Part shown: positions 46,573 to 57,031 of the stretch, piece by piece
How the letters are laid out: every line of letters begins with the position of its first letter
Position numbering within the stretch: position 1 is the stretch's first letter
NCBI GenBank assembly: GCA_021650895.1
Contig: CP091278.1
Coordinates: 1,145,659-1,209,658, forward strand
Source: Candidatus Jettenia sp.
GTDB lineage: Bacteria; Planctomycetota; Brocadiia; Brocadiales; Brocadiaceae
Length of the DNA: 64,000 bases
Reading direction: 5' to 3'
Notes under the pieces: model-generated
Seen by the model: only the letters and a program-made list of their open reading frames with translations
Database searches by the model: none
Told to the model about the DNA's origin: nothing
Translations under genes and position numbers: made by a program

Positions 46573-49188
46573 ATGAACGAAACACCCATGATGCGTCAAT
46601 ATAATGAAATCAAAATGCAACATAAAGACGCATTGCTTTTTTTCCGTATGGGCGATTTTTATGAATTGTTTTTTGAGGACGCAAAACTTGCTTCAAAGGT
46701 ATTGGGAATTACCCTCACGTCTCGCTCAAAGGGCGAAAATTCAATACCGATGGCAGGTGTACCTCATCATTCTGCCGAGTCTTATATCCGAAAATTAATT
46801 AAGGCCGGGCACAAAGTAGCCATTTGCGATCAATTGCAGAACCCTGAAGAGGCTAAGGGAATCGTAGATCGTGGTGTTACCCGGATTATAACACCTGGTA
46901 CAGTCACCGAAGATTCTCTCCTGGAAGATAAAAGCAATAACTATTTAATGGCACTATTAGAAACAAATACCTTGTTTGGATTATCGTGGATCGATCTGTC
47001 TACCGGTCGATTTGAGGTAGAGGATATCCAAAAAGACAGGCTTTTTGATGAATTTGCGAGACTAAATCCGTCAGAGCTGTTAATGCCCGAAGAAATCTTT
47101 CATAATCACACCGCCTTTGTAGAAAAAATCCGGGCAGAATACAACATCATGATTACCGCCAGACCTGATTGGGAATTTTCAAAAGATACTGCATATCAGA
47201 TCTTAACAGAACATTTTGGAACAACATCCCTGGAAGGGTTTGACTGCGAAGATGTAGGACCGGCTTTAGGCACTGCAGGCGCTGTGATTCAATATTTAAA
47301 AGATACCCAAAAGACATCACTAAAGCATATTATAAAAATCCAGAAATACCGGGCAGATAACAGAGTACTTATCGATAAAGCAACGCAACAAAGCCTGGAA
47401 CTTACACAAACCATGAGAACCCATGATCGGGAGGGTTCATTACTTGCCATAATTGATCAGACAAAGACACCCATGGGCGCTCGGTTACTCAGGGAATGGA
47501 TCATTAGTCCGCTACGGATATCCACTGAAATTAAATATCGCCAGGTTGGTGTATATGAATTGTTTGAGAAACCGGAACTCAGACGAGAATTACGGAATAT
47601 TCTCAGTAACATTTATGATATTGAACGAATTTCAACGAAGATAAGTTGTGGTCGTGCCAATGCCCGTGATCTCGTTGCTCTTAAACAATCTCTCTCAAAA
47701 CTACCCGCACTGAAAGATCAAATAGGATTTTGTATTTCTGATATCCTGGTAACCACAGAACAACAATTAGATACCCTTGAGGAAGTGCAAACCCTAATCG
47801 GCACTGCTCTTGTATCAGATCCCCCCACAACAATTAAAGATGGAGGGCTTATTCGAGAGGGGTACGATCCTGCACTTGATGAATTGAAATACATTAGCAA
47901 AAACGGAAAGAGCTGGATTGCCAACTTTCAAGCCGAAGAAATTGCCAGAACAGGGATTAATTCTCTTAAAGTAGGTTATAATAAGGTATTTGGTTATTAT
48001 ATAGAAGTTACCAACATACATATGGATAATATACCGAAGACCTATATCCGAAAACAGACCCTTAAAAATGCAGAACGCTTCATTACACCTGAGCTGAAAG
48101 ATTACGAGACAAAAGTGCTAACGGCTGATGAGCGTGCGAAAGATTTAGAATATGACCTATTTATCCGGATACGCGAAAAGGTAAGCACCTTCACACCACA
48201 GATACAAAAGATATCTGAGACAATTGCGTTGATAGACGTGCTATCTACCTTTGCAAATCTCGCAGCGGAAAATCGGTATATCATGCCAGAAATTACCGAT
48301 AGCCTGGAATTAAACATAATCGATGGACGCCACCCTGTACTCACTCGGAAACTGGTAAATGAAAGTTTTGTTCCCAATGATATCAATCTGGATGGAGTAA
48401 ACAATAAAATAATGATCATTACCGGACCAAATATGGCCGGGAAAAGCACCTATATTCGACAAGTAGCGCTCCTTGTCCTTATGGCGCAAATAGGAAGTTT
48501 TATCCCCGCGAAGGAGGCAGTTATTGGAACCGTAGACAGGATCTTTACACGGGTAGGCGCCTCGGATGAACTCTCCCGGGGGCAGAGTACCTTTATGGTG
48601 GAAATGAATGAAACAGCAAATATTCTTAATAACGCCACAGCACGCAGTTTAATAATCTTAGATGAGGTAGGACGTGGCACAAGCACCTTTGATGGAATCA
48701 GCATTGCCTGGGCAATTACAGAATATATCTACCAGCATATCCACGCCCGAACACTCTTTGCCACCCACTATCATGAGCTTACTGAGCTTGCCTTGCTCTT
48801 TCCGGGCATCATAAACTTTAATATCCTTGTTAAGGAATGGGGCGATGAGATTATATTCTTACGAAAGATTGTAGAAGGCGGAACAGATAAAAGTTATGGA
48901 ATACATGTTGCTCGGCTTGCTGGTATACCGAAAGAGGTTATTCAGAGGGCGCGCATAATCCTGAATAACCTCGAGGCTGCAACGTTAGATATAAACGGTA
49001 AGCCAAAATTTGCGCCCCTGAAAACAGTTCAGGATAAAAGGCCTACTCAATTAAAACTTTTTGTATCAAAACAAGATATGGTAATCGAAGAGATTAAGAA
49101 GCTCGATATATCTAAGATATCTCCTCTCGAAGCTCTTAACAAACTCAACGAATTGAAAAGGAGACTAGAAGATAACAACGGTTTATAA
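46573..49188 (+). CDS. mutS: DNA mismatch repair protein MutS
   Basis: The ATG at 46573 (MNETPMMRQYNEIK) is preferred to the TTG at 46564. The protein is about 871 residues. The N-terminal mismatch-binding domain has FFRMGDFYELFFEDA (F-x-E Phe and Glu). The ATPase has Walker A GPNMAGKSTYIRQ, Walker B LIILDEVGRGTSTFDG and the FATHYHELTEL switch. The C-terminus ends with the MutS dimer region (LEALNKLNELKRRL). It recognises base mismatches; mutL is not in the window. Confidence 0.96.
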   Translation: MNETPMMRQYNEIKMQHKDALLFFRMGDFYELFFEDAKLASKVLGITLTSRSKGENSIPMAGVPHHSAESYIRKLIKAGHKVAICDQLQNPEEAKGIVDRGVTRIITPGTVTEDSLLEDKSNNYLMALLETNTLFGLSWIDLSTGRFEVEDIQKDRLFDEFARLNPSELLMPEEIFHNHTAFVEKIRAEYNIMITARPDWEFSKDTAYQILTEHFGTTSLEGFDCEDVGPALGTAGAVIQYLKDTQKTSLKHIIKIQKYRADNRVLIDKATQQSLELTQTMRTHDREGSLLAIIDQTKTPMGARLLREWIISPLRISTEIKYRQVGVYELFEKPELRRELRNILSNIYDIERISTKISCGRANARDLVALKQSLSKLPALKDQIGFCISDILVTTEQQLDTLEEVQTLIGTALVSDPPTTIKDGGLIREGYDPALDELKYISKNGKSWIANFQAEEIARTGINSLKVGYNKVFGYYIEVTNIHMDNIPKTYIRKQTLKNAERFITPELKDYETKVLTADERAKDLEYDLFIRIREKVSTFTPQIQKISETIALIDVLSTFANLAAENRYIMPEITDSLELNIIDGRHPVLTRKLVNESFVPNDINLDGVNNKIMIITGPNMAGKSTYIRQVALLVLMAQIGSFIPAKEAVIGTVDRIFTRVGASDELSRGQSTFMVEMNETANILNNATARSLIILDEVGRGTSTFDGISIAWAITEYIYQHIHARTLFATHYHELTELALLFPGIINFNILVKEWGDEIIFLRKIVEGGTDKSYGIHVARLAGIPKEVIQRARIILNNLEAATLDINGKPKFAPLKTVQDKRPTQLKLFVSKQDMVIEEIKKLDISKISPLEALNKLNELKRRLEDNNGL

Positions 49189-49323
49189 TCGGGAAATCGA
49201 CACATCGACAAGGTAATTTCCTCATGTCAGTCATCCCCGGTTGAACCGAAAACGTTTAATAGTTCGCTTTCATCTGACATGTATTTAATGGCTCGATTTA
49301 TCAAATACTCTATAGGAGAAAGT

Positions 49324-50352
49324 ATGCAATACCTACCGCTTCTTGGAATATCAGTAAATGACTCAGCCGTCTTTCTTATTATAATCTTTTTATTTATATC
49401 TGCATTTCTCTTTATGCTCTTTAAATATGGAAGACTTTATCTTAAGTCTATTACATCAAATGCTCATGTATCTCTCTTACACATAATCGGTATGGCGCTT
49501 CGCCATGTCGATATCCAGTCTATTGTAGAATACCGTATTATGGCTAAAAAGGCCGGAATTGACATCGCCGCTGCATCTTTGGAATCACACTCCCTGGCGG
49601 GCGGAAATATTAAGCATGTTGTACGTGCCATGATTGCCGCATTGAAAGCAGACATTGAACTCGGTTTTGATCATGCTTGTGCCATCGACCTTGCAGGAAG
49701 AGATGTATTTGATGCGATAAAGGCAAGTATCAACCCGAAGGTAATTGATTGTCCAGATCCTGCCAGAGATTGTTCCACACTGGATGCCGTAACAAAAGAT
49801 GGTATACAGATAAAGGTTAAGGCACGGGTGACACTACGCACAAAGATCGACAAACTCGTGGGTGGAGCAACTGAAGAAACTATTATTGCCCGCGTCGGCG
49901 AAGGCATTGTTACTTCTATTGGCTCCATAGAAAACTACAAGGAGGTACTGGAAAGACCTGACTTAATATCAAAACTTGTCATGGAAAAAATGCTTGATGG
50001 AGATACAGCCTTTCAGATTCTTTCTATTAATATTGTCGATATCGATGTAGGCGAAAACATTGGCGCAAAACTCCAGGCTGATCAGGCTGAGGCAGATAAA
50101 CGTGTGGCTCAGGCAGAAGCTGAAAAACGACAGGGATTGGCTATTGCACATAAACACGAAATGAAGGCGCTTGCAGAAGAAAACATGGCAAAAATACTTG
50201 CAGCAGAAGCCGAAGTGCCAAAGGCCATTGCACAAGCATTCCGTGAAGGAAATCTGGGCATTATGGATTATTATCATTTGAAAAATATCAAGGCAGATAC
50301 CGAAATGCGGACATCCATCTCAAAATCCGGCATCTCGCCTGTGATAAAATAA
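49324..50352 (+). CDS. floA: Flotillin-like SPFH-domain membrane protein FloA
   Basis: I choose the ATG at 49324 ([10 protein letters not shown]) because AGGAG lies 5 nt upstream; longer frames begin at 49279 and 49288. The 342-residue protein has one N-terminal membrane helix ([18 protein letters not shown]), then [23 protein letters not shown] and [18 protein letters not shown], typical of FloA/YqfA. The SPFH domain runs to about 240. A helical C-terminus has EA-rich repeats ([19 protein letters not shown]). Flotillins organise lipid microdomains; the usual NfeD partner is not adjacent. Confidence 0.9.
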   Translation: MQYLPLLGISVNDSAVFLIIIFLFISAFLFMLFKYGRLYLKSITSNAHVSLLHIIGMALRHVDIQSIVEYRIMAKKAGIDIAAASLESHSLAGGNIKHVVRAMIAALKADIELGFDHACAIDLAGRDVFDAIKASINPKVIDCPDPARDCSTLDAVTKDGIQIKVKARVTLRTKIDKLVGGATEETIIARVGEGIVTSIGSIENYKEVLERPDLISKLVMEKMLDGDTAFQILSINIVDIDVGENIGAKLQADQAEADKRVAQAEAEKRQGLAIAHKHEMKALAEENMAKILAAEAEVPKAIAQAFREGNLGIMDYYHLKNIKADTEMRTSISKSGISPVIK

Positions 50353-51049
50353 CAAATTTCTCTATAATCATGTCGTCCCTTCGGGGTTATTTATTCGTAG
50401 TTGTTTATAACTTTGTTGCATAAAGTCCTGTATAATAATGAAATCATCATCTGCTTGATCCAGTCAGAATACGTCGCAAAATAGAGGTAGGGGCGCACCT
50501 CATGTTCATCCTGGTTATGGGAAAATATACCGGTTTTGGGTTTACGTAATCTACAGTAGTTCCTCCTGTCATTCCCGAACGTCTTTATCGGGAATCCAGC
50601 AGGCAGAAGAAAACTGGTAGCAAGAATTTCAGAAGAATCACTCCCCGGCATACCTTTTTCTTTCCGTTACAAAGGTTTTTGCCTGATAGATTTATGCAAC
50701 CTCCTCAAAAATTAATCACCATTTTTCGATACTCGTAAAAATCTCTTGAATGTCAATTATAGGAAGTAGGAGTATGGTAGTCTCTCATTCTAAACCTGGA
50801 CATAATCAACTTCTACATTTACGTTTAGGTTGATATTCTTCTTCAGGTCGATACGATCTTGCTGATCTTCAATTACTCGCATTGGTCTTGCACGCCTTTC
50901 CCTTCCCTACGACTTTTGAAAGTTTGTTTGACAGCCAAGAAAGATAAATACAAACAAGAATCAAATTCCCTTGAAAGCCTTAGAATTACTGATAGAATAA
51001 GAGAATATCAAGAACTATCAAAACATATAAAAACAGGTAAAAATAATCT
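50353..51049. other. Repeat-rich intergenic region before radical SAM copy 2
   Basis: GTTGCATAAA (50415-50424) and TTTATGCAAC (50691-50700) are a perfect 10-bp inverted repeat bounding a 286-bp segment. That segment contains a hairpin ATTCCCGA/TCGGGAAT (50571-50578, 50588-50595) of a common REP type and a TAGGGGCGCACCT segment. On the minus strand 50882-50790 encodes a 30-residue frame (MRVIEDQQDR...YVQV) without recognised homology. Nothing else coding is supported. Confidence 0.55.
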
Positions 51050-52513
51050 ATGAATATTCTCTTATTATCCATGCCAGACTGTGCCCCTCACTTCAACGCA
51101 AACCGGTGGAAGCCACCGAATCTTGCCATTTCATCTATTGCAGGTAATATTGAAGGCCATAACGTTTACCTGGCTGATCTTATCTTACGAAGAACTAGAA
51201 TTGCTGAAACTATCAAGGAATTACTCCTACAATATCAACCAGATATTGTAGGATTATCTGCCATGAGCTTCCAATTTGCTACAGCTAAGAGAATAGCTGA
51301 TTTTATAAAAAGCCTCAAGAAAGATATTAAAATCGTCTTAGGCGGATACCATGCCACATTAATGTACCATGAAATGTGCGAGAGTGATGACTCAGGTCCT
51401 TTTGACTTTATTATTCGTGGCGAGGGAGATTTATGTTTTAATGAGTTATTAGAGGCCATAGATGGTAAAAGATCTCTGGAAAGCATCCCAGGCGTCTCAT
51501 TTCGGACTGGTAACTATTTTATCCATAATCAAGCACGGCCATTAGAAGATCTTACAAAAATAAAAATTCCAAACCGTTCCAAACGAATATGGAAAGGATA
51601 TCAATATTATGGTTTCACGCTTGATATTGTGGAATCCTCCCGTGGATGTGTTATGCCTTGCAATTTTTGCAGTATGGATAAAATGTACGGAAAAACCTTC
51701 CGAAGATTTAGTATTGAAAGAATACTTTTAGACATTGCTAACGCCAAACAGAATGGTGCAAATTTCATCATATTCTCGGATGATAATTTTACTTTAGACA
51801 TCAAAGGATTTGAGTCCCTTTGCGATGCTATAACTGAAGCCGGACACAACGATATCCGATACATTATTCAGGCCAGTAGCATTGGAATTACTTCTTCTGA
51901 TACCCTTATTGAAAAAATGGCTAAGGCAGGCTTTCGAATCGTTTTCCTTGGTATCGAAAATGCTTCAGAAGAAAATTTGAGACTTTTGAAAAAGGGAAAT
52001 ATTATCGAGAGAACCAAATTAGCTGTTAAACGACTCCACGAATACAATATTATGATTGTCGGTGGCATGATCATTGGAAACCCAAACGATAAGGAAGAAG
52101 ATATTGCAAGGAATTATGAATTCTTTGTAAATTTACAAATTGATTTCTTTGCAGACCAAATATTAACCCCCTATCCTAAAACAGGCATGCGTGAAGAATT
52201 GCTTAATATGGGACTTATAACAAATAAATATGACTATAGCCGCTATAACTGTTTTTGGGCAAATATTAAAACAAACTATCTGGAACCAGAAGACATTCAA
52301 TTTCTCCGGTGGAAATATAATAGGAAATATGCCAATTATATCTGCACCACCCCTGCTTTTATTAAAAACTATCCTCTTGCCTATTATTACAGACAATATT
52401 TTCGTAGACCATTTTTAAAGATAAAGAACCGTTTTTTTCAGAACAGCATCAGCGAAAAGGAATTGTACAAAAGGGATATGGAAAGGGCAGAGGCTATGAA
52501 TAAATTCTTTTAG
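51050..52513 (+). CDS. B12-binding-domain radical SAM protein, copy 2
   Basis: This 487-residue protein is a paralogue of 39888-41369 across its full length: PDCAPHFNANRWKPPNLAIS against PDTVPQFSAKTWRAPNLAIS, the same DIVGLSAMSFQFATAKRI domain, and cluster motif SSRGCVMPCNFCSMDKMYG. The two share most residues by eye and keep the same C-terminal YPKTGMRE and FLRWKYNRKYA segments. A DUF362/ferredoxin gene follows at 52782. Two such paralogues in 10 kb suggest related but divided roles. Substrate is unknown. Confidence 0.87.
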   Translation: MNILLLSMPDCAPHFNANRWKPPNLAISSIAGNIEGHNVYLADLILRRTRIAETIKELLLQYQPDIVGLSAMSFQFATAKRIADFIKSLKKDIKIVLGGYHATLMYHEMCESDDSGPFDFIIRGEGDLCFNELLEAIDGKRSLESIPGVSFRTGNYFIHNQARPLEDLTKIKIPNRSKRIWKGYQYYGFTLDIVESSRGCVMPCNFCSMDKMYGKTFRRFSIERILLDIANAKQNGANFIIFSDDNFTLDIKGFESLCDAITEAGHNDIRYIIQASSIGITSSDTLIEKMAKAGFRIVFLGIENASEENLRLLKKGNIIERTKLAVKRLHEYNIMIVGGMIIGNPNDKEEDIARNYEFFVNLQIDFFADQILTPYPKTGMREELLNMGLITNKYDYSRYNCFWANIKTNYLEPEDIQFLRWKYNRKYANYICTTPAFIKNYPLAYYYRQYFRRPFLKIKNRFFQNSISEKELYKRDMERAEAMNKFF

Positions 52514-52569
52514 TATCTTATATTTTATTTATCATTTTAAATTCGTAATTATATACTGTAGAGTTAACG

Positions 52570-52602
52570 CTTGTAATATCAATAAACTTGTAATATCAAT
52601 AA
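52570..52602. repeat. Tandem repeat of a 16-nt unit
   Basis: CTTGTAATATCAATAA occurs at 52570-52585 and again at 52587-52602. It lies in the 268-bp gap before the DUF362 gene. It may be a small slippage product or a binding-site pair. Confidence 0.7.
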
Positions 52603-52781
52603 TAGGAAGATGAATTATCCTAAATAAGTAATTTATACATTATAAGCATAATCTATGGTAAATAGGAAAACATTTCTATATAATAAAGTTAAGATTTTGC
52701 TATATCCTCTTCAACGCATAAGATTATATTGAATTTAACATTATTTTGATTTGAGACCCTGCTTTACCAGGAGATTATCAT

Positions 52782-53972
52782 ATGCCTTCCGTGTCGATTG
52801 TTACATGTGATGATTATACATTAGAAAAGATTTATCATGCCATTCACAAATCTTTAAGATTACTGGATGGTATTGATAAGCTCGTTAGGCCTGGCATGAA
52901 GGTGCTTTTAAAGATCAACCTTCTCTCATCCTCACAACCACCTGAAAGGGCTGTTAATACACATCCCGCCGTAGTCAGAGCACTTGTCAATATATTTCAA
53001 AAGGATTTTGGATGTGAAGTTTATATTGGAGACTCTTCAGGCAGTGTAAAAAACAGTTCCACCTTCAACGCATTCCGAATAACTCGTATCAATGAGATTG
53101 CAGAGGACACAGGAGCAAAGGTTGTCAATTTTGATAAAGATGAATATATTGATGTTAATAACCATGATTATGAGATCGTAGATAAGTTCCGTATCGCCAA
53201 AACACTACGGACGGCAGATCTTATAGTCTCCGTACCTAAACTGAAAACGCATGGTTTAACCCAATACACCGGGGCAATAAAAAATATGTTAGGTACAATT
53301 CCGGGAAATGGGAAAAAAAATATTCATTTAATTGCGCCAAAACCAACGGTATTTGCTAAGGCATTGGTAGATATCTACCAAATGGTACCGCCTCATCTCA
53401 TTATTATGGATGCCGTTGTAGGCATGGAGGGAAACGGTCCCAATGCTGGTCAGCCTAAAAAAGTAGGGCTTATCATTTCCAGTCGTGATAGCGTGGCTAT
53501 AGACGCTGTAGCTAGCGCTATCATTGGATTTGAGCCTATGGCTATACCAACTATTCGATTTGCACATCAACGTGGTTTAGGTAGTGGCGATCTAAACAAC
53601 ATTCATGTAGTTGGCGAATCGATCTCCAATGTAGCTGTTCCTGATTTTCAAAAACCCTCCAGTGGCGCCCAGGACTTTGCAGGAAAATATTTGCCAAATT
53701 TCTTATTATCCTTGATGTTTGACAACACCTGTTCAACATTTTCTACCGTAAATCACTCGAATTGCACACAATGCTATGAATGCGTAAGAAACTGTCCCGC
53801 AGGTGCAATGTCAAAAGAGAATGGCAAGGTGATTGTAGATAAGAAGAAGTGTATCGGATGCTTCTGCTGCGATGAGGTATGTGATTTTGAAGCAATCGAA
53901 ATGAAACGTTCCTTACTAGGGAGAACACTTTTGGGCATGGCAAAGGCTCTCGGTGTAGAAAAAGTTGAATGA
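52782..53972 (+). CDS. DUF362 domain protein with two C-terminal [4Fe-4S] motifs
   Basis: This 396-residue protein has an N-terminal DUF362 domain (LLKINLLSSSQPPERAVNTH, VPKLKTHGLTQYTGAIKNM, MDAVVGMEGNGPNAGQP). A C-terminal ferredoxin domain follows, with cluster motifs CTQCYECVRNCPAG and CIGCFCCDEVC. Family members are electron-transfer or maturation proteins with no fixed role. It sits 268 nt downstream of radical SAM copy 2 on the same strand, so it might supply electrons to it; this is inference. Confidence 0.88.
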   Translation: MPSVSIVTCDDYTLEKIYHAIHKSLRLLDGIDKLVRPGMKVLLKINLLSSSQPPERAVNTHPAVVRALVNIFQKDFGCEVYIGDSSGSVKNSSTFNAFRITRINEIAEDTGAKVVNFDKDEYIDVNNHDYEIVDKFRIAKTLRTADLIVSVPKLKTHGLTQYTGAIKNMLGTIPGNGKKNIHLIAPKPTVFAKALVDIYQMVPPHLIIMDAVVGMEGNGPNAGQPKKVGLIISSRDSVAIDAVASAIIGFEPMAIPTIRFAHQRGLGSGDLNNIHVVGESISNVAVPDFQKPSSGAQDFAGKYLPNFLLSLMFDNTCSTFSTVNHSNCTQCYECVRNCPAGAMSKENGKVIVDKKKCIGCFCCDEVCDFEAIEMKRSLLGRTLLGMAKALGVEKVE

Positions 53973-54070
53973 ATTGTACTAAGTAAAATAAATGGAAAAG
54001 AATAAATTACAGATAAAAGGGTGAACTACTTAATAGAATACAATTTTTTCATGAACGTTTAATTTAAATT

Positions 54071-55435
54071 ATGGAAATACAATGGACGAAGATATTTCTT
54101 CCCGAAATTAAGGAGCTTATTGAGACAAAAGATTTCAAAGGATTGAGAGATTTTCTTCGCGAGCGTCATCCTGCCGATATTGTAGATATCCTCAGAGAAC
54201 TTAATCCCACAGAGCGAGTAATGGGTTTCCGGTTACTTGATAAAAACAAAATATCTGAGGTCTTTGCCCTATTTGAGCCTATTGAACAAGAGGAACTTCT
54301 CAAGCAATTTACTGAACAGCATGCAAGAGAAATTTTAATACAAATGCAGCCAGATGACCGCACACAGCTCTTTGATGAACTACCGGCATATGTTGTAGAA
54401 AGACTTCTTAAATTACTTCCATCCTTAGAACGAAAGGAAGCTAATGAGCTTCTCAATTACCCGCATAATTCTGCTGGCCGCATAATGACTCCTGAATATG
54501 TAGATCTTCAAATGGATATGACCGTTGGGAAAGCACTTGAACATATCAGAAAAACAGGTCCAAACCGTGAGACAATTTACATCTGCTATATTGTAGATGA
54601 AACCAAAAAGCTTCGTGGTGTAGCTTCTTTAAAAAATATCATCCTCGCTAATACAGACCAGCTTATTAAGGACATCATGAATGAAAACGTCTTTTATGTA
54701 CATACAACAGACGACCAGGAAAAAGCAGCACAGGTAGTTCAGAAATATGATATTCTGGCTGTCCCTGTGGTAGATAATGAAGATAGACTGGTAGGTATTG
54801 TTACGGTAGATGATATATTAGACGTTGTGCAGGAAGAAGCAACTGAGGACTTTCAAAGGATGGCTGGTATACAAACTATTGAAGAAGAATATTTTCGTGT
54901 AGGTTTTACAAAACGCGTTAGCAATCGTATCTCGTGGCTGGTCATTCTCGTAATTGCTGCAACTATATCACAAACCATACTGAGAAGCTATTCTGGGATC
55001 TTGAATTCAATAATTGCCCTTACCTATTTCATACCTATGCTCACGGGATCCGGTGGTAATACAGGATCACAATCATCTACCCTAATTATTCGGGCATTAG
55101 CAACCGGAGAGATAAAAACAACAGAATGGTGGCGTATTATATTGCGGGAATTTAAGGTAGGTGTTGCACTTGGGCTCATTATGGGCCTAATAGCCTTCAC
55201 TATTGCCGCTATATCCTTAAGACAAATCACCCTGGCATTAACAGTAGGTATATCTTTATCTACTGTAGTTTGTGTTGGAAACATTGTCGGCATAGCAATT
55301 CCCTTATTTTTCAGATTTGTAAAACTTGATCCAGCATTTGTATCTGCGCCACTTATCGCTACCTTGTTGGATGCTACCGGACTGCTCATTTACTTTGAAA
55401 TTGCTAGAAGAATATTCACCATAGCTGCCTCATAA
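54071..55435 (+). CDS. mgtE: Magnesium transporter MgtE
   Basis: This 454-residue protein has the N-terminal helical MgtE domain (HPADIVDILRELNPTERV, LLKLLPSLERKEANELLNYP). Two CBS domains follow (GRIMTPEYVDLQMDMTVG, VPVVDNEDRLVGIVTVDDIL). Five membrane segments come last; LTGSGGNTGSQSSTLIIRAL contains the pore GGNxGxQ motif. Gating by Mg binding to the CBS/N domains is the family mechanism. Length is normal. Confidence 0.94.
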   Translation: MEIQWTKIFLPEIKELIETKDFKGLRDFLRERHPADIVDILRELNPTERVMGFRLLDKNKISEVFALFEPIEQEELLKQFTEQHAREILIQMQPDDRTQLFDELPAYVVERLLKLLPSLERKEANELLNYPHNSAGRIMTPEYVDLQMDMTVGKALEHIRKTGPNRETIYICYIVDETKKLRGVASLKNIILANTDQLIKDIMNENVFYVHTTDDQEKAAQVVQKYDILAVPVVDNEDRLVGIVTVDDILDVVQEEATEDFQRMAGIQTIEEEYFRVGFTKRVSNRISWLVILVIAATISQTILRSYSGILNSIIALTYFIPMLTGSGGNTGSQSSTLIIRALATGEIKTTEWWRIILREFKVGVALGLIMGLIAFTIAAISLRQITLALTVGISLSTVVCVGNIVGIAIPLFFRFVKLDPAFVSAPLIATLLDATGLLIYFEIARRIFTIAAS

Positions 55436-55546
55436 TTTCACAGACGATACTTTATCTTGACATTCTTTTCGTAGGATGGTATCCTCTATGCAATTTTCTA
55501 ACATAGAAGGTATTTTGCTATTCATTCACACGGAAAGGAGTTATCG

Positions 55547-55828
55547 TTGAATAACCAGTATAAATCATCAGAAAGAAATTCTCTGATTTGCGGCCTTGCC
55601 TTTGATAATAAAGATAATCATAAAAGAATCACAACGGGAGAAAATTTTTGCATATTAGGTGGTTCTGCAAAAACACATGAGAATCTGGTTGAAATGGTAA
55701 TGGAATTCAATGCAGCCATCAAAAAATATGGCAAAAAGTTAGATGAGCTTTCTGAGATGGAATATTACAATATTGTAAAAGAAGTTTGTACTGATAATGA
55801 AAAAACATACTGGCTTTATCACGCTTAA
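55547..55828 (+). CDS. Small hypothetical protein
   Basis: This 93-residue protein starts at TTG with an AAGGAG ribosome site 6 nt upstream, which decides the start. No family is recognised. It is acidic/basic mixed with no signal peptide; ICGLAFDNKD and GSAKTHENLVEMVMEFNAAI are the most ordered parts, suggesting a short helical protein. It lies 17 nt before the TPR gene, so it may be co-transcribed with it. Confidence 0.65.
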   Translation: MNNQYKSSERNSLICGLAFDNKDNHKRITTGENFCILGGSAKTHENLVEMVMEFNAAIKKYGKKLDELSEMEYYNIVKEVCTDNEKTYWLYHA

Positions 55829-55844
55829 CGTATAAAATAAACTT

Positions 55845-56645
55845 ATGAAAAAAATTGTTTTTCTCTTTTCTCTTATTCTTTTAAATCTTATTTGCCTTGC
55901 TCCAAGCTATAGTACCGATGACTTTCGTGATTTTGATGTGCATTATCAGCTTGGAAATGAATATAATAAACGCGGCATGATTGACGATGCAATCGTTGAA
56001 TACAAAAAGGCCATTGATATCAATGGTTATTCTCCGCAACTTTACAACAATTTGGGTGTAGCCTATGGCAAGAAAAGATTATTTGATGAAGAGATATCTT
56101 CCTATAAGAAGGCAATTGATCTAGACTATTCCTATAAAGATGCTTATTTTAATTTAGGGATTGCGTATGGCGCAAAAGGAATGATAGATAATGAGATTTG
56201 CGCTTACCAAAAAGTCATAGAAATAGACCCTGGTAGCTTAGAGGCTCTGTATAATCTTGGTCATGCTTATCGTGAGAAAGAATTGTACGATGAGTCCATC
56301 GCTGCATATAAAAAGGTACTTGAGATTGATCCTAATTATATCGATGCATACTTCAATTTAGGTGTTACGTTTGGCAAAAAAGGCTTATTGGATGATGAAA
56401 TCCTGCAATATAAAAAAGTACTAAGTTTGAATCCTGACAGCGCCGAGGCCCACTTTAACCTGGGAATTGCATACGGAGAAAAAAAGATGCTTAATGATCA
56501 AGTTAGTGAATACAAAAAGGCTATCGCAATTAACCCAAAGTATGCAAAGGCTTATAAAAATCTGGAATCTACTTATCGTAAGAAAGGAATGAAGGAAGAA
56601 GCTGATAAAGAATTGTTAAAATATCATGATTTAGTAAAAAATTAA
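55845..56645 (+). CDS. Exported TPR repeat protein
   Basis: This 266-residue protein has a signal peptide (first 22 residues, ending LAPSYS) and then about seven 34-residue TPR units. Each has the pattern Y-N-L-G-x-A-Y...KKA-I-D-P (for example AYFNLGIAYGAKGM and AIAINPKYAKAYKNL). The repeats form a superhelix for protein binding in the periplasm. It is the first of several exported proteins here. Partner unknown. Confidence 0.88.
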   Translation: MKKIVFLFSLILLNLICLAPSYSTDDFRDFDVHYQLGNEYNKRGMIDDAIVEYKKAIDINGYSPQLYNNLGVAYGKKRLFDEEISSYKKAIDLDYSYKDAYFNLGIAYGAKGMIDNEICAYQKVIEIDPGSLEALYNLGHAYREKELYDESIAAYKKVLEIDPNYIDAYFNLGVTFGKKGLLDDEILQYKKVLSLNPDSAEAHFNLGIAYGEKKMLNDQVSEYKKAIAINPKYAKAYKNLESTYRKKGMKEEADKELLKYHDLVKN

Positions 56646-56732
56646 TCTTTGAAATAGAAGATATTAAAACATTTTTGAATTTTGGTTAAGTCTTTAATAA
56701 TATTATAAAACAAGAGAAGGAGAAATAACAAG

Positions 56733-57005
56733 ATGATAGAAAAATTAAATAAAGTAATAAGTGAAAAATCAGAAAAAATTATGGCAAATGAAAAAGTAGA
56801 GGGATTCGTAAACAATTTAGGTGGAGTAATTTGCTTTTTTGGGGCTATCGTGTTTGGTATTATGTTCATCGTAGGTGGCGCAAGCCTAATGAAGACAGGT
56901 AAGAACTACGTGGTAAAACCATCTGCAGAAGAAGCTGAAGAAGCAACATCCGAATCTACCTCAACAGAAGAATCTTCCGCAACAGAAACGAGTAAAGAAG
57001 AATAA
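56733..57005 (+). CDS. Small single-span membrane protein with acidic tail
   Basis: This 90-residue protein has one membrane helix (about residues 30-50, GVICFFGAIVFGIMFIVGGA). A C-terminal tail rich in Glu, Ser and Thr (EEAEEATSESTSTEESSA) follows. An AGGAG site precedes the ATG. No family is recognised. It lies between the TPR protein and another exported protein, suggesting an envelope role. Confidence 0.7.
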   Translation: MIEKLNKVISEKSEKIMANEKVEGFVNNLGGVICFFGAIVFGIMFIVGGASLMKTGKNYVVKPSAEEAEEATSESTSTEESSATETSKEE

Positions 57006-57031
57006 TAAAAACACTTTAAGGATAAAAAACT

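Noticed and set aside
50391..50651. Minus-strand frame of 86 codons
   Set aside because: It crosses the palindromic repeat at 50571-50595, and its residues are repeat-derived.
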